DNA of 64,000 bases from Lyophyllum atratum (taxonomy: Eukaryota; Basidiomycota; Agaricomycetes; Agaricales; Lyophyllaceae), in assembly GCA_014905825.1 (NCBI GenBank), contig JACGCN010000047.1:124001-188000 (forward strand), given 5' to 3'. Below are positions 35,672 through 46,545 of the stretch, piece by piece. A program made the position numbers and the translations under genes. Every line of letters starts with the position of its first letter. Position 1 is the first letter of the stretch. The notes beneath the pieces are model-generated. The model saw only the letters and a list, made by a program, of their open reading frames with translations, was not told the DNA's origin and ran no database searches.

Positions 35672-37930
35672 ATGTCAGGAGCAAACTACATGGGAGGCAA
35701 GCGGTGAGCGCTTGAGCCTCCACCCTTACGCTCGCAAAATCCTTCCCCACTCACGATCCACACGCAGGAATGCCGCCAAGGCACGCTCCAAAGACTCCAA
35801 CGGGCGCATACAGAAAGGTTTCTTCGGTCGCCGACGTCTCGACATGCTTTCCAAAGGCCTGGCCAGCAGGACTCACGACACAACTCCTCCCTCACCCTCC
35901 CAGAAGGGAGGAGCAGCGATTTCTGCGATCAATTTTGCGCATGCAAAGGCAAGAGCCGAGGTCGGTGGGCCGGGGTCGCCAGTCTACAGCTATATTCCGG
36001 GCTCGACGCGGGTTCCTTCTACACCTGGATCGGGGATGGAGAATGGTGCTGCTGGAGCGGGGTCGAGCTCTGGGGGTAGTCGTCGCTCGTCCCGAGTTCT
36101 TGATGCTATTGATACTGAACGTGAGGACTTCCTTCATTCTGGTGTTTTGTAGAACTGATTGCGTGGTCTAGCGCTTTTCATGAGGCAGACTCTGAATCGT
36201 ATTCTCGAGCTGCCTGATCTCGCTTGCCTCCCAGGACGAGCGTCGTATAGGTTAAAACGGTCCGCGATGCGTGATATTGGGGACAACAAGCCTCTGAAGA
36301 GACAGGTACTTCTCATTCTTTATGCTGTGCTTATCTCGACCAAGGTTGTTCTCGCAGTAGAAATCACACTGCGATATATCCTTATCAGATCGAGAGAGCC
36401 CAAAGCGCTCGCAAAATTGTGCAATTTCATCGGCGCACGCCAGCCCGTCACATCATTCTTCTCGTGGGTCAGGCTCTCTTGACGATCTGCATGGCTCCCT
36501 GAATGAGCTCGACGATAATGGTTATGAGCATTTCGTGGACGCATTGGATCAGCGTTCCTGCAGCCCGACAGGTCTGACACATTCTCCGATGAAAGGTACC
36601 AAAATATCCATATTAGAGATGATGCTTATTCAGTCCTACAGGCGACGAGGCATGGTCTAGCCTTCCGCATCCCAACCCATCTTACCGTGACTTTTCGATT
36701 CAGTCTAATTCACCTACTCACCCACGAACCAGACCGTCACAAACAATGTCTTCGTTGCCCCCATCCTCAGAACAAAGTTCCTCCGATTATTACCTTCTAG
36801 ATTCACGTGGACGACATTGTTCCCCGGGCCCCGCGGTGACAAATTCTCAAGATCATGATGCTCTGGTTTTCAAGAAGACTCCTTCTCCCAGAAAACTTGT
36901 TTTTGCTTCGAACAACCTGTACGAACATGAAGACCCCTGGCACACCATCGGTGTCATCCTTGGGCTATCGCCAAGGAGATCCAAGCCGAATGAAGGCTGC
37001 TCAAAACCGGCTTCCCCGGCGTTTATGACTGCGGCTCTTTTTAGCCAGGATCACCCTCGAACTCCCGACTCCGTTCGAAATCCGGGGCACAGCTCGCCCC
37101 ATAGAAGTCGGTCACTGGATTCGAATGTTAGCCTTTTCGACGCGCTTTCGTATACGGACTCGTCGCCTATATCTGTGCAATACCGAACGCCCTCACCAGT
37201 GATGCAGTTTGAGGACATCCGGTCACCCCTACGCGTTACGAACTCCAAGAAAGCGCGAGTCTTCAACCCCCTGCTGCAGGCGGACGCTCCGGCTTTCGGC
37301 TCTATGCTCAATCTGACTCAATACGACGACTCTGAGGCTAGGACACCGACCTCACCCATCTCACCCGTTCTGCTACCCGCTCTTATGGATACAGGAACAC
37401 CTTCCAGCCAGGAGCCTGAAGTTGAAGACGTGCGTTCGCCGTTCCGACTTTTCTTGACGTCGAAGAATACTGCGGTCTCACAACGGAAGAAGGACGACTC
37501 GGGATCCGCGCTCAACCTGACTGGGTACGAAGACTCTGAACCGAAGCTTCGTTCGTCAGCGTCTTCTGGCCGATTATGGAAACGGATATCGGATGATCTT
37601 TGCCCGCCGGCTGTGGTGGACTCGAGGTCTTGTGATGACGATGCTATACCCCCCAAGAACGAAGATGGACTTTTTACTCGGAGGCCGCTTTTCTCTTTGC
37701 GCACGTCTCATGAGCCTCTTGGGAAGTATGCTGCGGCGGTGACAGAAGACGTCTTCACTGAAGCACGTTCAACAACGATCACCAGCTCGACCGTACGGAA
37801 GAGCGTTAACGAAGTACTGAATCTTACGCCGTCGCCACCGTCGATGGTCGCTGACCTGGACGAGGAGCATGGATTATTTCGAGGACCCTGTTTGTTTCCT
37901 GAAGATGACGACGATTGTATGGAGGAATGA
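35672..37930 (+). CDS. Ser/Pro-rich protein of unknown function, five exons
   Basis: Exons 35672-35703, 35768-36120, 36172-36305, 36361-36595 and 36642-37930, encoding 680 residues. The start is conserved-looking (MSGANYMGGKR, then NAAKARSKD after the first intron), followed by a basic region (FFGRRRLDMLSKGL). The middle and C-terminal parts are Ser/Pro-rich and largely disordered, with repeated SP/TP sites (KTPSPRKL, SPRRSK, YRTPSP) and two similar blocks, SMLNLTQYDDSEA and SALNLTGYEDSEP. A third LNLTPSPP lies near the end. The end is acidic (PEDDDDCMEE). Many SP/TP sites suggest proline-directed phosphorylation, which is inference. A shorter reading from the internal ATG at 36746 is possible but would drop the conserved N-terminus. 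No catalytic domain. Confidence 0.75.
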
Positions 37931-38721
37931 GGACGTCATTTGTGCCGGAGTCAGATCGTGGTTAGGCCGCGATACATTCTTTACTCAACGCTTCCTTTGG
38001 TTGTTTCTACATGTATAGCAGCGTTTCAAAGTAGTTCGTTGAGCTCGTTGGTTTCTAAGTGTTGGATCAGGCTCCTAAAACCACCCGTCGATATGGTGAA
38101 GACGACCTTATCCTACAGCGGGAGTTGTTGTTTATCAGGAGTAGATTTGTTGTATCATGTGATCCCCAGCCAATCAGTATCAGGGTGTTGGGGTCGTCGT
38201 TCACCATATGACAAACCAAGGTTATTGACTAGTAATATACATGTCTTGGAACGGTCTGAAGGTCCTCGAGTGCGTTCTGCCACTGGGACGAGGAGGAACA
38301 CTATGATAGCGGGATTTCAGGGTCCGCCGCCTCTGCCGAGCAGCTTGCCGGACGTTATTTGCCAGCCGTCATATGGTGAACGACGACCCCAACTGCTCTA
38401 CTCTGATTGGCCAATGATGGAATCAATTATTTTTATCAATTATTTTATCTACAGAATTTAACATGAGCACCGCCCGTGGGATGAAGTCGTCTTCACCATA
38501 TCGACGGGTGGTTTTAGGAGCCTGGTGTTGGATCAGTTTCACGCCTCGGGCTTGCAAGCAAAATCCGGTGAGTAAGGGACCGTGGGAACGTCGGATCGGC
38601 ACTGCCTTTTTGACTCGAAGGTCACGGCAGCTTTTGTCCTGAACCACGCTTATACCAGCCACTTGGGCATTCCTCCTCCTTCTCCCTGCACACCATATCG
38701 TCGCCAGACCCGCACAATATC
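37931..38721. other. Intergenic holding a MITE
   Basis: Most of this stretch is the inverted-repeat element at 38068-38524. No gene is seen. It separates two genes on the plus strand, so the MEX67 promoter lies in the last 200 bp. Confidence 0.6.
38068..38524. mobile_element. Non-autonomous MULE-like MITE
   Basis: A 457-bp element with perfect 39-bp terminal inverted repeats, 38068-38106 and 38486-38524, each beginning CAGGCTCCTAAAACC when read inward. It is flanked by a perfect 9-bp direct repeat, GTGTTGGAT, at 38059-38067 and 38525-38533, the target-site duplication. A 9-bp duplication with long inverted repeats is typical of Mutator-like elements. Weaker inverted similarity continues about 25 bp further in. 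The interior is partly AT-rich and has no transposase frame, so it would need a transposase from elsewhere. Perfect repeats and duplication imply a fairly recent insertion. Confidence 0.8.
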
Positions 38722-41210
38722 ATGTTCTCGAGTCCTACGCCAGCGCCAGGCTCGAGGGCCATAGCCAGCAACGCCCTGCGCAGTGCTGGCCTCATCGACC
38801 GCGATGCTACCATGCGAGACTTGACGGACAGGCCGGGTGGAAGGAAGTCTTCGTCGAAGATTAGAAGCCACAGGCCCCGCCTGTTGGAGATGAAGGACTT
38901 GCGCGATCCACGCTTGGTGAGTCTCTTTTCACTGCTAAACGCTCGCTATCGCCGTGCCACGCCACAAGACCTGAAGCGGACGGACCAAGCGGGGTGCAGT
39001 CGCTTTTGTTTCGGTTTCATTGTGTTTTCCTCTTATCTGCTTCATGTCCCGGAGTTACTCACCGATCGCGTTTCCCGCAGCGTGCTGCTTCATCAGCGCA
39101 AGCTGGCCCATCCGACCCGCTCTCAATACGAGGCGCCGCGCGTGGAAGGGGGGCCCGCAAACCTGGGCCTGGAGGGCCTCTCGGCGCACCCAGAGTAAAG
39201 ACAAAGTTCAAAGCTGTGGAGGTGTGGAAGGAAGTTGTGCAGAAGCGGTGGAATGCAGAGGCGCAGTTTCTCAACCTCGAGGTAAGATATTTACGGTCCT
39301 GACCGGCTGAACACATTTTCGGAGCAGAGCGAGGTCCTTTCTTCCATGCCCCCCGACAAATGTTCTTTTCACGCCGTAACGGGTCAATTGTTTTCCAACA
39401 CGAGTCCTAATCGCATTATCTGCAGTCCTTGATTGACGACGAGCTGATAAAGAAGCATAACCTCGCGCCTCCGGGCCGCGGTGGTGATGCTCGGGATGCC
39501 GCCGTCATTTTCAAGATCGCTAGTCAGCTCAAGCCCAAGGTACTTGGTTTTTTTTCTATAGTTTGCGCCACGCGTCCTTACCCTTCTATGTAGGTTCAAA
39601 CCCTCTCACTAGCCAACAACAATTTGCAAGGCACGCATTTGCAATTTTTGAGCCATTACCTCCCCGACCTCGTCAACCTTTCCCTACAAAATAACAATAT
39701 CCGAACGATAAAGGAGCTCGACTTTTTGGCATCGCGGAGAGGGCGGCTGCAGCACTTACGGGAGCTGATCCTCTTGGGAAACCCTGTGCAGACAGACGGC
39801 ATGAAACACGAGAATGGTGAAAAGTATAGAAGGTGTGTTTTTCTCGTCGTACAAACGCCAAAGCGACACCTAACCATCTTGCACAGAGATGTTACAAGTC
39901 GATTTTTAACATTGGAGGTCCTCGACCAAGTGGCTATCGCTCAGATAGCCTTCGATCGCCCCGGACCCTCGTCAACTCCTGCCGAAAAGCCATCTGCGAC
40001 GACGTTCCCATCTGAGATGGGCTCATCGTTCGTCACAGGCGTCGACGGAGCCATTGTCAGCAACTTCCTGATACGGTCAGTCCTTCTCTTCCCCATTCCA
40101 CAACCTCTCACACGATCGCCCGTTACCTAGTTTCTTCAATGCCCTGGACACGCAGCGTAACGCCCTCATCGACGCGTATGACCCCGCCGCCACTTTCTCT
40201 TTCTCCGCCAATACAACCATCGCGGCTCGCGCACGTGTGCAGGGCTTCCACACCAGCCTACCGAATCAGACAAAACTCACTTGGAAAGGCTGGCTTGGTG
40301 GCGGATCGCGCAATCTTTCGCGAATCAACTTGGACTTTGAGCGTGCGCTCAAGAGTCTACATATCGGTGCCGAAGACACCGTCAGAGCGCTCATAGCGCT
40401 CCCGGGCACGAAACACGATATTTCGGGACCCCCAGAGAAGTTTAGTCTGGATTCGTTCCCTGTCGCCCACGGACAGGGTATGGGGCTGCTGTTGACAGTG
40501 CATGGACAGTTCACGGAAGGTAAGCGCTTGATGGTTCTGTGTGCATTCCGACCCTGGCTGATCATCGATCGTTTCGGTAGTCGGGACGGAGGGTATCCGG
40601 TCATTTGACCGCTCGTTCATCTTGATGCCTGCGCCTGAGGGATCTCGGTATGTTCTAGCTCTCTGATATGTTCATTTTCTCGCGTGGTGGTCGCTGATTC
40701 TCTTTCGGTGTGTCTTCTAGCGCGAAACTTCACGGCTGGGACGTCGTCATCGTATCAGACCAGTGGACGGTTCGCGTGTACTCTAGTCATGAAGCATGGA
40801 AGCCCGGTCCGTTGCTTGTGCAGGCGCTCTCGCGCGAAGAGCAAGAAGCGCAGAAGGCTGCAGTGACTGCTGTGCCAGCTCAGCAGCCCGCGTCTGCTCC
40901 ATTCGACCCTCAAGCAGCCTTAGCCTCGATGGTATGTCAACCTTCAATATTCTTGCCTTTTGCGTCGAAATACTGACATGATGCATCCTGTCAGCCTGAA
41001 GCACAGCGGAATCTTGTGATGCAGGTGTGCCAGCGCACAGGACTGAATGTCCGGTTCGCCGTCGATTGTCTGGCGGGCAATGAGTGGGATTTGGATAGGG
41101 CGATTGCGAACTTTGAGCAGGTCAAGGTGTGTATACTTTGTTGTCATCCTTCGGACATGGTATTTACGTAATCCCCAAAGTCGACATTGTCCAGGGATGC
41201 CTTCCAATAG
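38722..41210 (+). CDS. MEX67: mRNA export receptor MEX67/NXF
   Basis: Ten exons: 38722-38916, 39081-39281, 39426-39539, 39594-39832, 39887-40075, 40131-40519, 40581-40647, 40721-40931, 40995-41126 and 41181-41210; 588 residues. Mex67, with Mtr2, carries mRNPs through nuclear pores. The order fits the family: a basic Gly/Arg-rich N-terminus, a leucine-rich repeat region at about 150-270 ([37 protein letters not shown]), an NTF2-like domain at about 305-500 ([43 protein letters not shown]) and a C-terminal TAP-C/UBA domain at about 537-588 that binds FG repeats ([21 protein letters not shown]). Introns 1 and 2 (164 and 144 nt) are longer than the local norm, so small exons could be missed in the N-terminal part. 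Expected to be essential. Confidence 0.9.
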
Positions 41211-42923
41211 GAAATTGTTCTTTTCGTCTGCGCGCGTATCCCGCCATTTCGATATGCCCGACGCTTGAAGGGCTGCACAGTTGCGATATCCACCTATCCT
41301 TCCTTCGAACGTTCTCTTCGCGTTATCCTATATTATCCATCCCGCCATCCATCTCACCATCATCAGGGCCCCCCATCATCATCATCATCAACCTGCATCA
41401 TTATTATCGTCCATCGCTATTGCATATGAATCTCATTATAACGCCCCCCTCCCTCCCATCCACCTTGGACTGTCGCCCGTCGCACCTCCTACCTCATAAT
41501 GTAAACCCCTACCTACCCTACATACGATTCATACGTACCTTGCATGCCTCCGAGTCTCGTTTCCCACCCATCGCACTACGTATTTTTAACAATCAATAAC
41601 GAGCACCACTTCTCTCCTGAGTCTGTGCGTGTGAGCTTGACGGTGCCCCTTGTAAGGTTTGCGCGTCGTTGGACCCGCATATAGGTCGTTCCGCGTTGGA
41701 CGTGACGTCGCGTATGCTGCTCAAACCTATTTGGACGCTGCTCACCCTGGATGCAATGCATCAGATCGTCCGACGTTATTTGAGCGCGTGAGCATGCATG
41801 ATGGGCGCACATCTCCTTTTATCGTTAATATTGGCTTCAGCATCAACATTTCCCTCGTCAGAACATCTGAGCTCCGAGCAAGTATGGTGTCGTCGGGGCT
41901 CGATTAGAACGGTGTGGGTGACAGGAATCTGGATGTCCATGCATGATGATGGTATGCTAATTAATCTTGGGCGTGGACATTGCCAGCCTAGCTTGGCCAT
42001 CTGGATTCTGAATATACCAGCTGTCACCGAAATGAAATAAGGAGATAAGGAGGCTTGTGGGGAGGACTCGGGGAGGACCGATATCGATGATATTTTTAAT
42101 GGATGGGTAGGGGTACCCTGAGAAGGATGATAGAGTTTAGAGGGATGTCGAGTGGTTGGTCCATGGGTGCAAATAGCCAAATGATGATAGCAGCAATATA
42201 GGAAATGGCTTCTGCCATCTGGCTTCTTCGTTAGGGTTATGCCGTAGCATCGCCCACTGAGCAGTACTCCGGGTAAGTATAGAGTCATCGCAGCCCTTGA
42301 AGTTTCCTTATTCGTGTGCTGGGTTTTCCCTCCCCAGCATCGGGCCTCGAGGCTGGAAAGAGCCGTGCATCAAGTCACAAGTCCTGATTTGTTCAGCGCT
42401 GCAAGTTATATACCCTGAGTTTCGTCACAGTGCACACTGGACGCGCATTGTACATGAGGAGATGCGCCGCCTCCGTGCAATAATGAGCATACGGACTCCG
42501 AAGTCGGGATGAATGGTTGTGGAACAATGCCGGGCCTCGTGGGCTCGCTTAGGACAATCGGGATTACAAACTTTATTGACCTCCAGTTTATGCGGTTATC
42601 CAAAATAGTAGATGCTCAGGGTCACATTGTTTTTTCTGATCCCTCAATGGGCCTCGTTGCGCGCAAGCCCGCACCAGTGGGTCCTCCATTCAACGTTGTA
42701 CCACTACTTATTCCATCGCCGACGTCCCAGCATTTCCCAAAAAAATTCCACCGACGCCAAACTCACGAAAAACGAATATTTCTTAGGCTAAGCTTCTGAA
42801 TCTCTCTCTGCTATACTCTCTTCCGGACTTCCTTCTGCTTCTACTGCTCGCAAGCCTTCCATCTACTATCTCATCTCTTGCTCTCGGACTCTCACGACAC
42901 AACTCAAGACCCCCACCCTCACG
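41211..42923. other. Long intergenic stretch, no gene recognised
   Basis: Probably the MEX67 3' UTR and the long promoter of the ankyrin gene. It has an ATC microsatellite at 41374-41390 and pyrimidine-rich tracts just before the ankyrin start (42798-42920). Open frames here lack motifs. Confidence 0.5.
41374..41390. repeat. ATC microsatellite
   Basis: Short run of CAT/ATC trinucleotides in the probable 3' flank of MEX67. Confidence 0.7.
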
Positions 42924-45900
42924 ATGGAATTCCCTCAACACTCATTTGCGTGTTCCCTGCATGCTGCCGCCATAGCGGGCGACGACGAGGCTGTCGCTCG
43001 CGCGCTTGAGCACGGCGCAGACATCAATGGCTTGGACGGCGCGGGGAGGACTGCCCTCATGTGCGCGGTCGCCGGCGAGCAGTACGTCCATCTTTTCTTG
43101 TGGCGGTGATGAATGACCGCTGATAGCTCGCCCGGTGACAGCTGGCAGGATATCGACGCGTCAGACGCGTCGTTTATGACCCCGAGACGGCTAAACGCGA
43201 TTCGACTGTTGCTCAAGCACCCGCAAGTTTCCCTCTTCACTTTGAACGCCCCGCAGAGCTCGATGAACGGTGTGATACCTCTGGGCATGGCTGCCTGGCT
43301 GAACATGGAAGAGGCGGTGCGGATACTACTCGAAGATAGCTCTGATGCCGTTTCTGTCGACGGTATGGATGCTCACGGAGCGACTGCCCTTATGTGTAAG
43401 CTGCTCTGTTCGTCAACGCGTCAACGTGTCAACTAACGTATTCTGGTCAGATGCTGCTCGGGACGGTGGTTTACGCGTGGTACAGCTTCTGGTGCGTCTA
43501 TTTCCTTACTTATCATCGTGTTCCACGGACCTAATATAATAATGATCCTATAGTTGTCGCATGGCGCGCGGCCTGATTTCCGCGATTGCAATCATCGCAC
43601 ATCGGTACAATTTGCCCTTGACCATCCTCAGATTCTCTGGCTGTGTGAATCTACCCTCCGTCGCCATCGATGGCGCGAAAGCCAAGTACGTTCTCCCGTC
43701 ATGGATATGCTACCGCAATATTAACGACTAGTACAGTCCGCGGATCGCAACAAAATCTTCTCAGGGTCCGAGGACCTCCTGAACCTCGCACACTCTGCAA
43801 TGCCGTCTGATAGTCTCGACCCGCCACCTCTGTCCATCTTCACCAGTCAAGCAAACTCTCGATTGACCGACACACTCATTTCTTCCATCGCTTCCTCCGA
43901 TCTCTCCTTCCTGCGCTCCTTACTCTTCTCGCCTGCGCTTCCCTCTTCATCTCCGCCGGCGCTGTACCCCATGTCCGCTCCCATTCTTGTAAACCGCCCA
44001 GACGCCAAAGGCTGGAGCCCAATTCACCACTGCGTCTCTGCAAAGGTGCCATGTATAGATATCTTGGACGCACTGTATTGCGCGGGCGCGGAAGTTGCGC
44101 TCTTTACGACTCACGAACATTTTACGCCCCTCCACATCCTCGCGCAGTCGGCTCGTCTGTCAGCCGTGGACAAGGAACATGCATTGGCTTTGTACCACTT
44201 CATTGTACACCTCATCCGTGATCTCCGCGCGCCCCTGTCCGCCCGCGATAAAAATGACGAAACATGTATTCACCTTGCCGCGGAACATGGCAATTGTATT
44301 AATTTGTTGATGGTTTTGTTGGACCTTGACACTACGGGATCTGTCCGTGAGCTGCGAAACGCTCGAGGGTGAGTACTGTCCTCTGTTCCAGGCCGACTAA
44401 TACTCATGTTCTCTTTCACGTAGGTTGACTGCCTTGGAGGTTTCCAAGCCCGAGTTCCGCGCCGCCTTTGGCGAGAACGCCGAAAAACTCCGTTCAGTAT
44501 CCTCAATGTCCATGCGGACCATCCGACCGACTGGATCCTTTGCATCCCTGGTTTCATTTTCTGAGATACAACCTGTTGTACCTGACGATACGCTTTCCCT
44601 TTGTTCTCCTCTGGACTTCGACGTGGAGGAATCATCTCACCAGCTGCTGTTCAACCTCCGCTCAACTTCACCTTCAATCGACCACCAAAACGATCCAGTC
44701 ACCATCCGCCGCCTTACGAGCCTCCTGTGCGAAGTTAGCCGTCTTCACGAAGGTATCATCCGGCAGTTCCGCTCCCGTGTCCAGGAAGCCTTCAAGGAGC
44801 TGCAAGAACTGCGTTCCAACTCTCAAAGAGTCCACATTCTAATGGATCACGTTACGCACGCCGCCGTCGAGAAATTGGGCGATAAGGGATTCGACACCTT
44901 CCGCCGGAGGAAGGCAAGGGACTCGGAGGACTCGCAGCTCACCATGTTCAACCAATCGAGCAGGAGCACATCCACGACGTCTATCGCGAAGATGAACCGT
45001 GTCGACGATAATCACGTATCCGTCGCAACCCAGACGATCCTGCTCGACCTACGGACCTCCCACCCCTCCAAATCATCCGGCCGCTCCGTCACCTGGTCGG
45101 AATGGCTCGAGGGGCTCGTGTCGTCTGATGCCTCGACCTATACCGACCACCTAGCGGAGCTCACAGAGGTCGAACGTGACCTCATCGCTCATCGGCATAA
45201 GATGGCAGTGTCGGGCGCGGAATGGAACGAACTGGCGAGCCCGGGAATGGATGTCAAGCTCAAGCAACTTGAGAAAAAGCACCGGAAGCTGGAAGATAAG
45301 ATTCGGGAGCTCGAGTCCGCCGAGCGGAAAATTGAACTCCGGGATGCTGGCTCGCCGAAGAAGGGGAAACTCAGGAAGTGGATCAGTCGCATCATCGCGC
45401 AGGAAAAACCCTCCTCCGAGGTGAAGCTCCAGATCATTCTTGATGTCGATGAGCAGGGCTGTGCTGTGGCGCGGCAAGTGAGGTCGGCGGAGGCTGAGGC
45501 GGAGTGCGTTGGGGAGGATGTTGCGTTTGATGCACGGATTGAGGCTGCATTGCGGACCTCGAACGTCGTGCTCAATGCCTCGAGACGCGATCTCCATAAC
45601 ATTGAGCAATGCTTGGCTTCGGTAAGTGTCCTGCGTCCTCGCGACATCAGAATATCTGCTTACTTCTACTGTCCGCAGGCGGAGCAATTCATACAACTCG
45701 CGAACCACTCCATTTCCAGAGCTGAACGCGTCGTCAAAAGAGCTATCAAGGTTTGTTTCCATACCGAGTAATCATGTGCCCCGTCTGATCATATACTCTA
45801 CAGAAACGAGAAACCATGATCATGGAACTCCGCGCTGCTGCTGCTGCTGATGAGACAACACCATCCACTCCACGAGAACTGGGCACCCCTGGAGGTCTCG

Positions 45901-46154
45901 GCTACTCCCTCCTTTCCCTCCGTCCAAGCATCGCTTCCCTGTCATCCGTCTACTCCGCCCACTCCGCCTGCCCTTCCGTCGCTCCCACCGTGATGGAGAA
46001 CGACGACGACGACACACGCGCCATCCGCCGCCTGCTCCTCCGCAAGATCGAGGCAGGCGTCATCGGCTCTTGGGACGAAATGGACAAAGTCCTAGGCTGG
46101 CAGCGCATTGTAAAAGAAGCCGTCCGCGGCGTCAAAAGGCGTGCATACCTGTAA
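42924..46154 (+). CDS. Ankyrin-repeat and coiled-coil protein
   Basis: Eight exons: 42924-43081, 43127-43395, 43451-43491, 43554-43685, 43737-44368, 44424-45621, 45679-45750 and 45804-46154; 950 residues. Ankyrin repeats occupy roughly residues 10-400: SLHAAAIAGDDEAVARALEH, GRTALMCAVAG, GVIPLGMAAWLNMEEAV, YAARDGGLRVVQLLLSHG, FTPLHILAQ and TCIHLAAEHGNCINLL. A long middle part follows with a charged coiled coil near residues 685-715 (KLKQLEKKHRKLEDKIREL). The last exon is Ser/Pro-rich and ends in a basic helix (GWQRIVKEAVRGVKRRAYL). Layout recalls scaffold or transcriptional regulators with ankyrin cores, but I see no KilA-N DNA-binding domain, so it is not called Mbp1/Swi6. A pyrimidine-rich leader precedes the ATG. 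Function unknown. Confidence 0.85.
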
Positions 46155-46545
46155 AACTACAAAAGCCAGAAAAACATACGCAAAATCTCTCTCTCTCTTT
46201 CTTTGGTTCGTACACTTGTTGTTGCCCTGTTACTTATATTGTATGTATACTTTATCTATGCGAGTAAATTAGTCGCTGTTGTACACTTCCCCAACATCAT
46301 CCTGTACACTATCAATACACAGAGAATCGAACACATCGAAGTTGAATTCAATTTCCTCGGGATCTCGTCCAACTTGAAGCACGGGGGTCTGCCGTAAGTC
46401 GGCGAAATTTCGCGGGAAAAACGCGGTCACGGGGGGGTATATCTGATGCATTCCGTTCTCACTGTCAGGGTGTCTTACGATGCTCCTCCAGACCATAGTG
46501 ATAGGTGGGCCTGGACCACCCTCAAGACTACCCCAAAATCCGCAT
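46155..46545. other. Convergent intergenic region with a small open frame
   Basis: Between the ankyrin gene (plus) and VPS39 (minus). A 75-codon minus-strand frame (46496-46269) reads FADLRQTPVLQVGRDPEEIE and ends in acidic residues. It has protein-like composition but no recognised family or splice partner. Confidence 0.45.

Noticed and set aside
45151..45762. 203-codon minus-strand frame inside the ankyrin gene
   Set aside because: Antisense to the coiled-coil exon, which is supported by flanking splice sites and an open frame of 400 codons.
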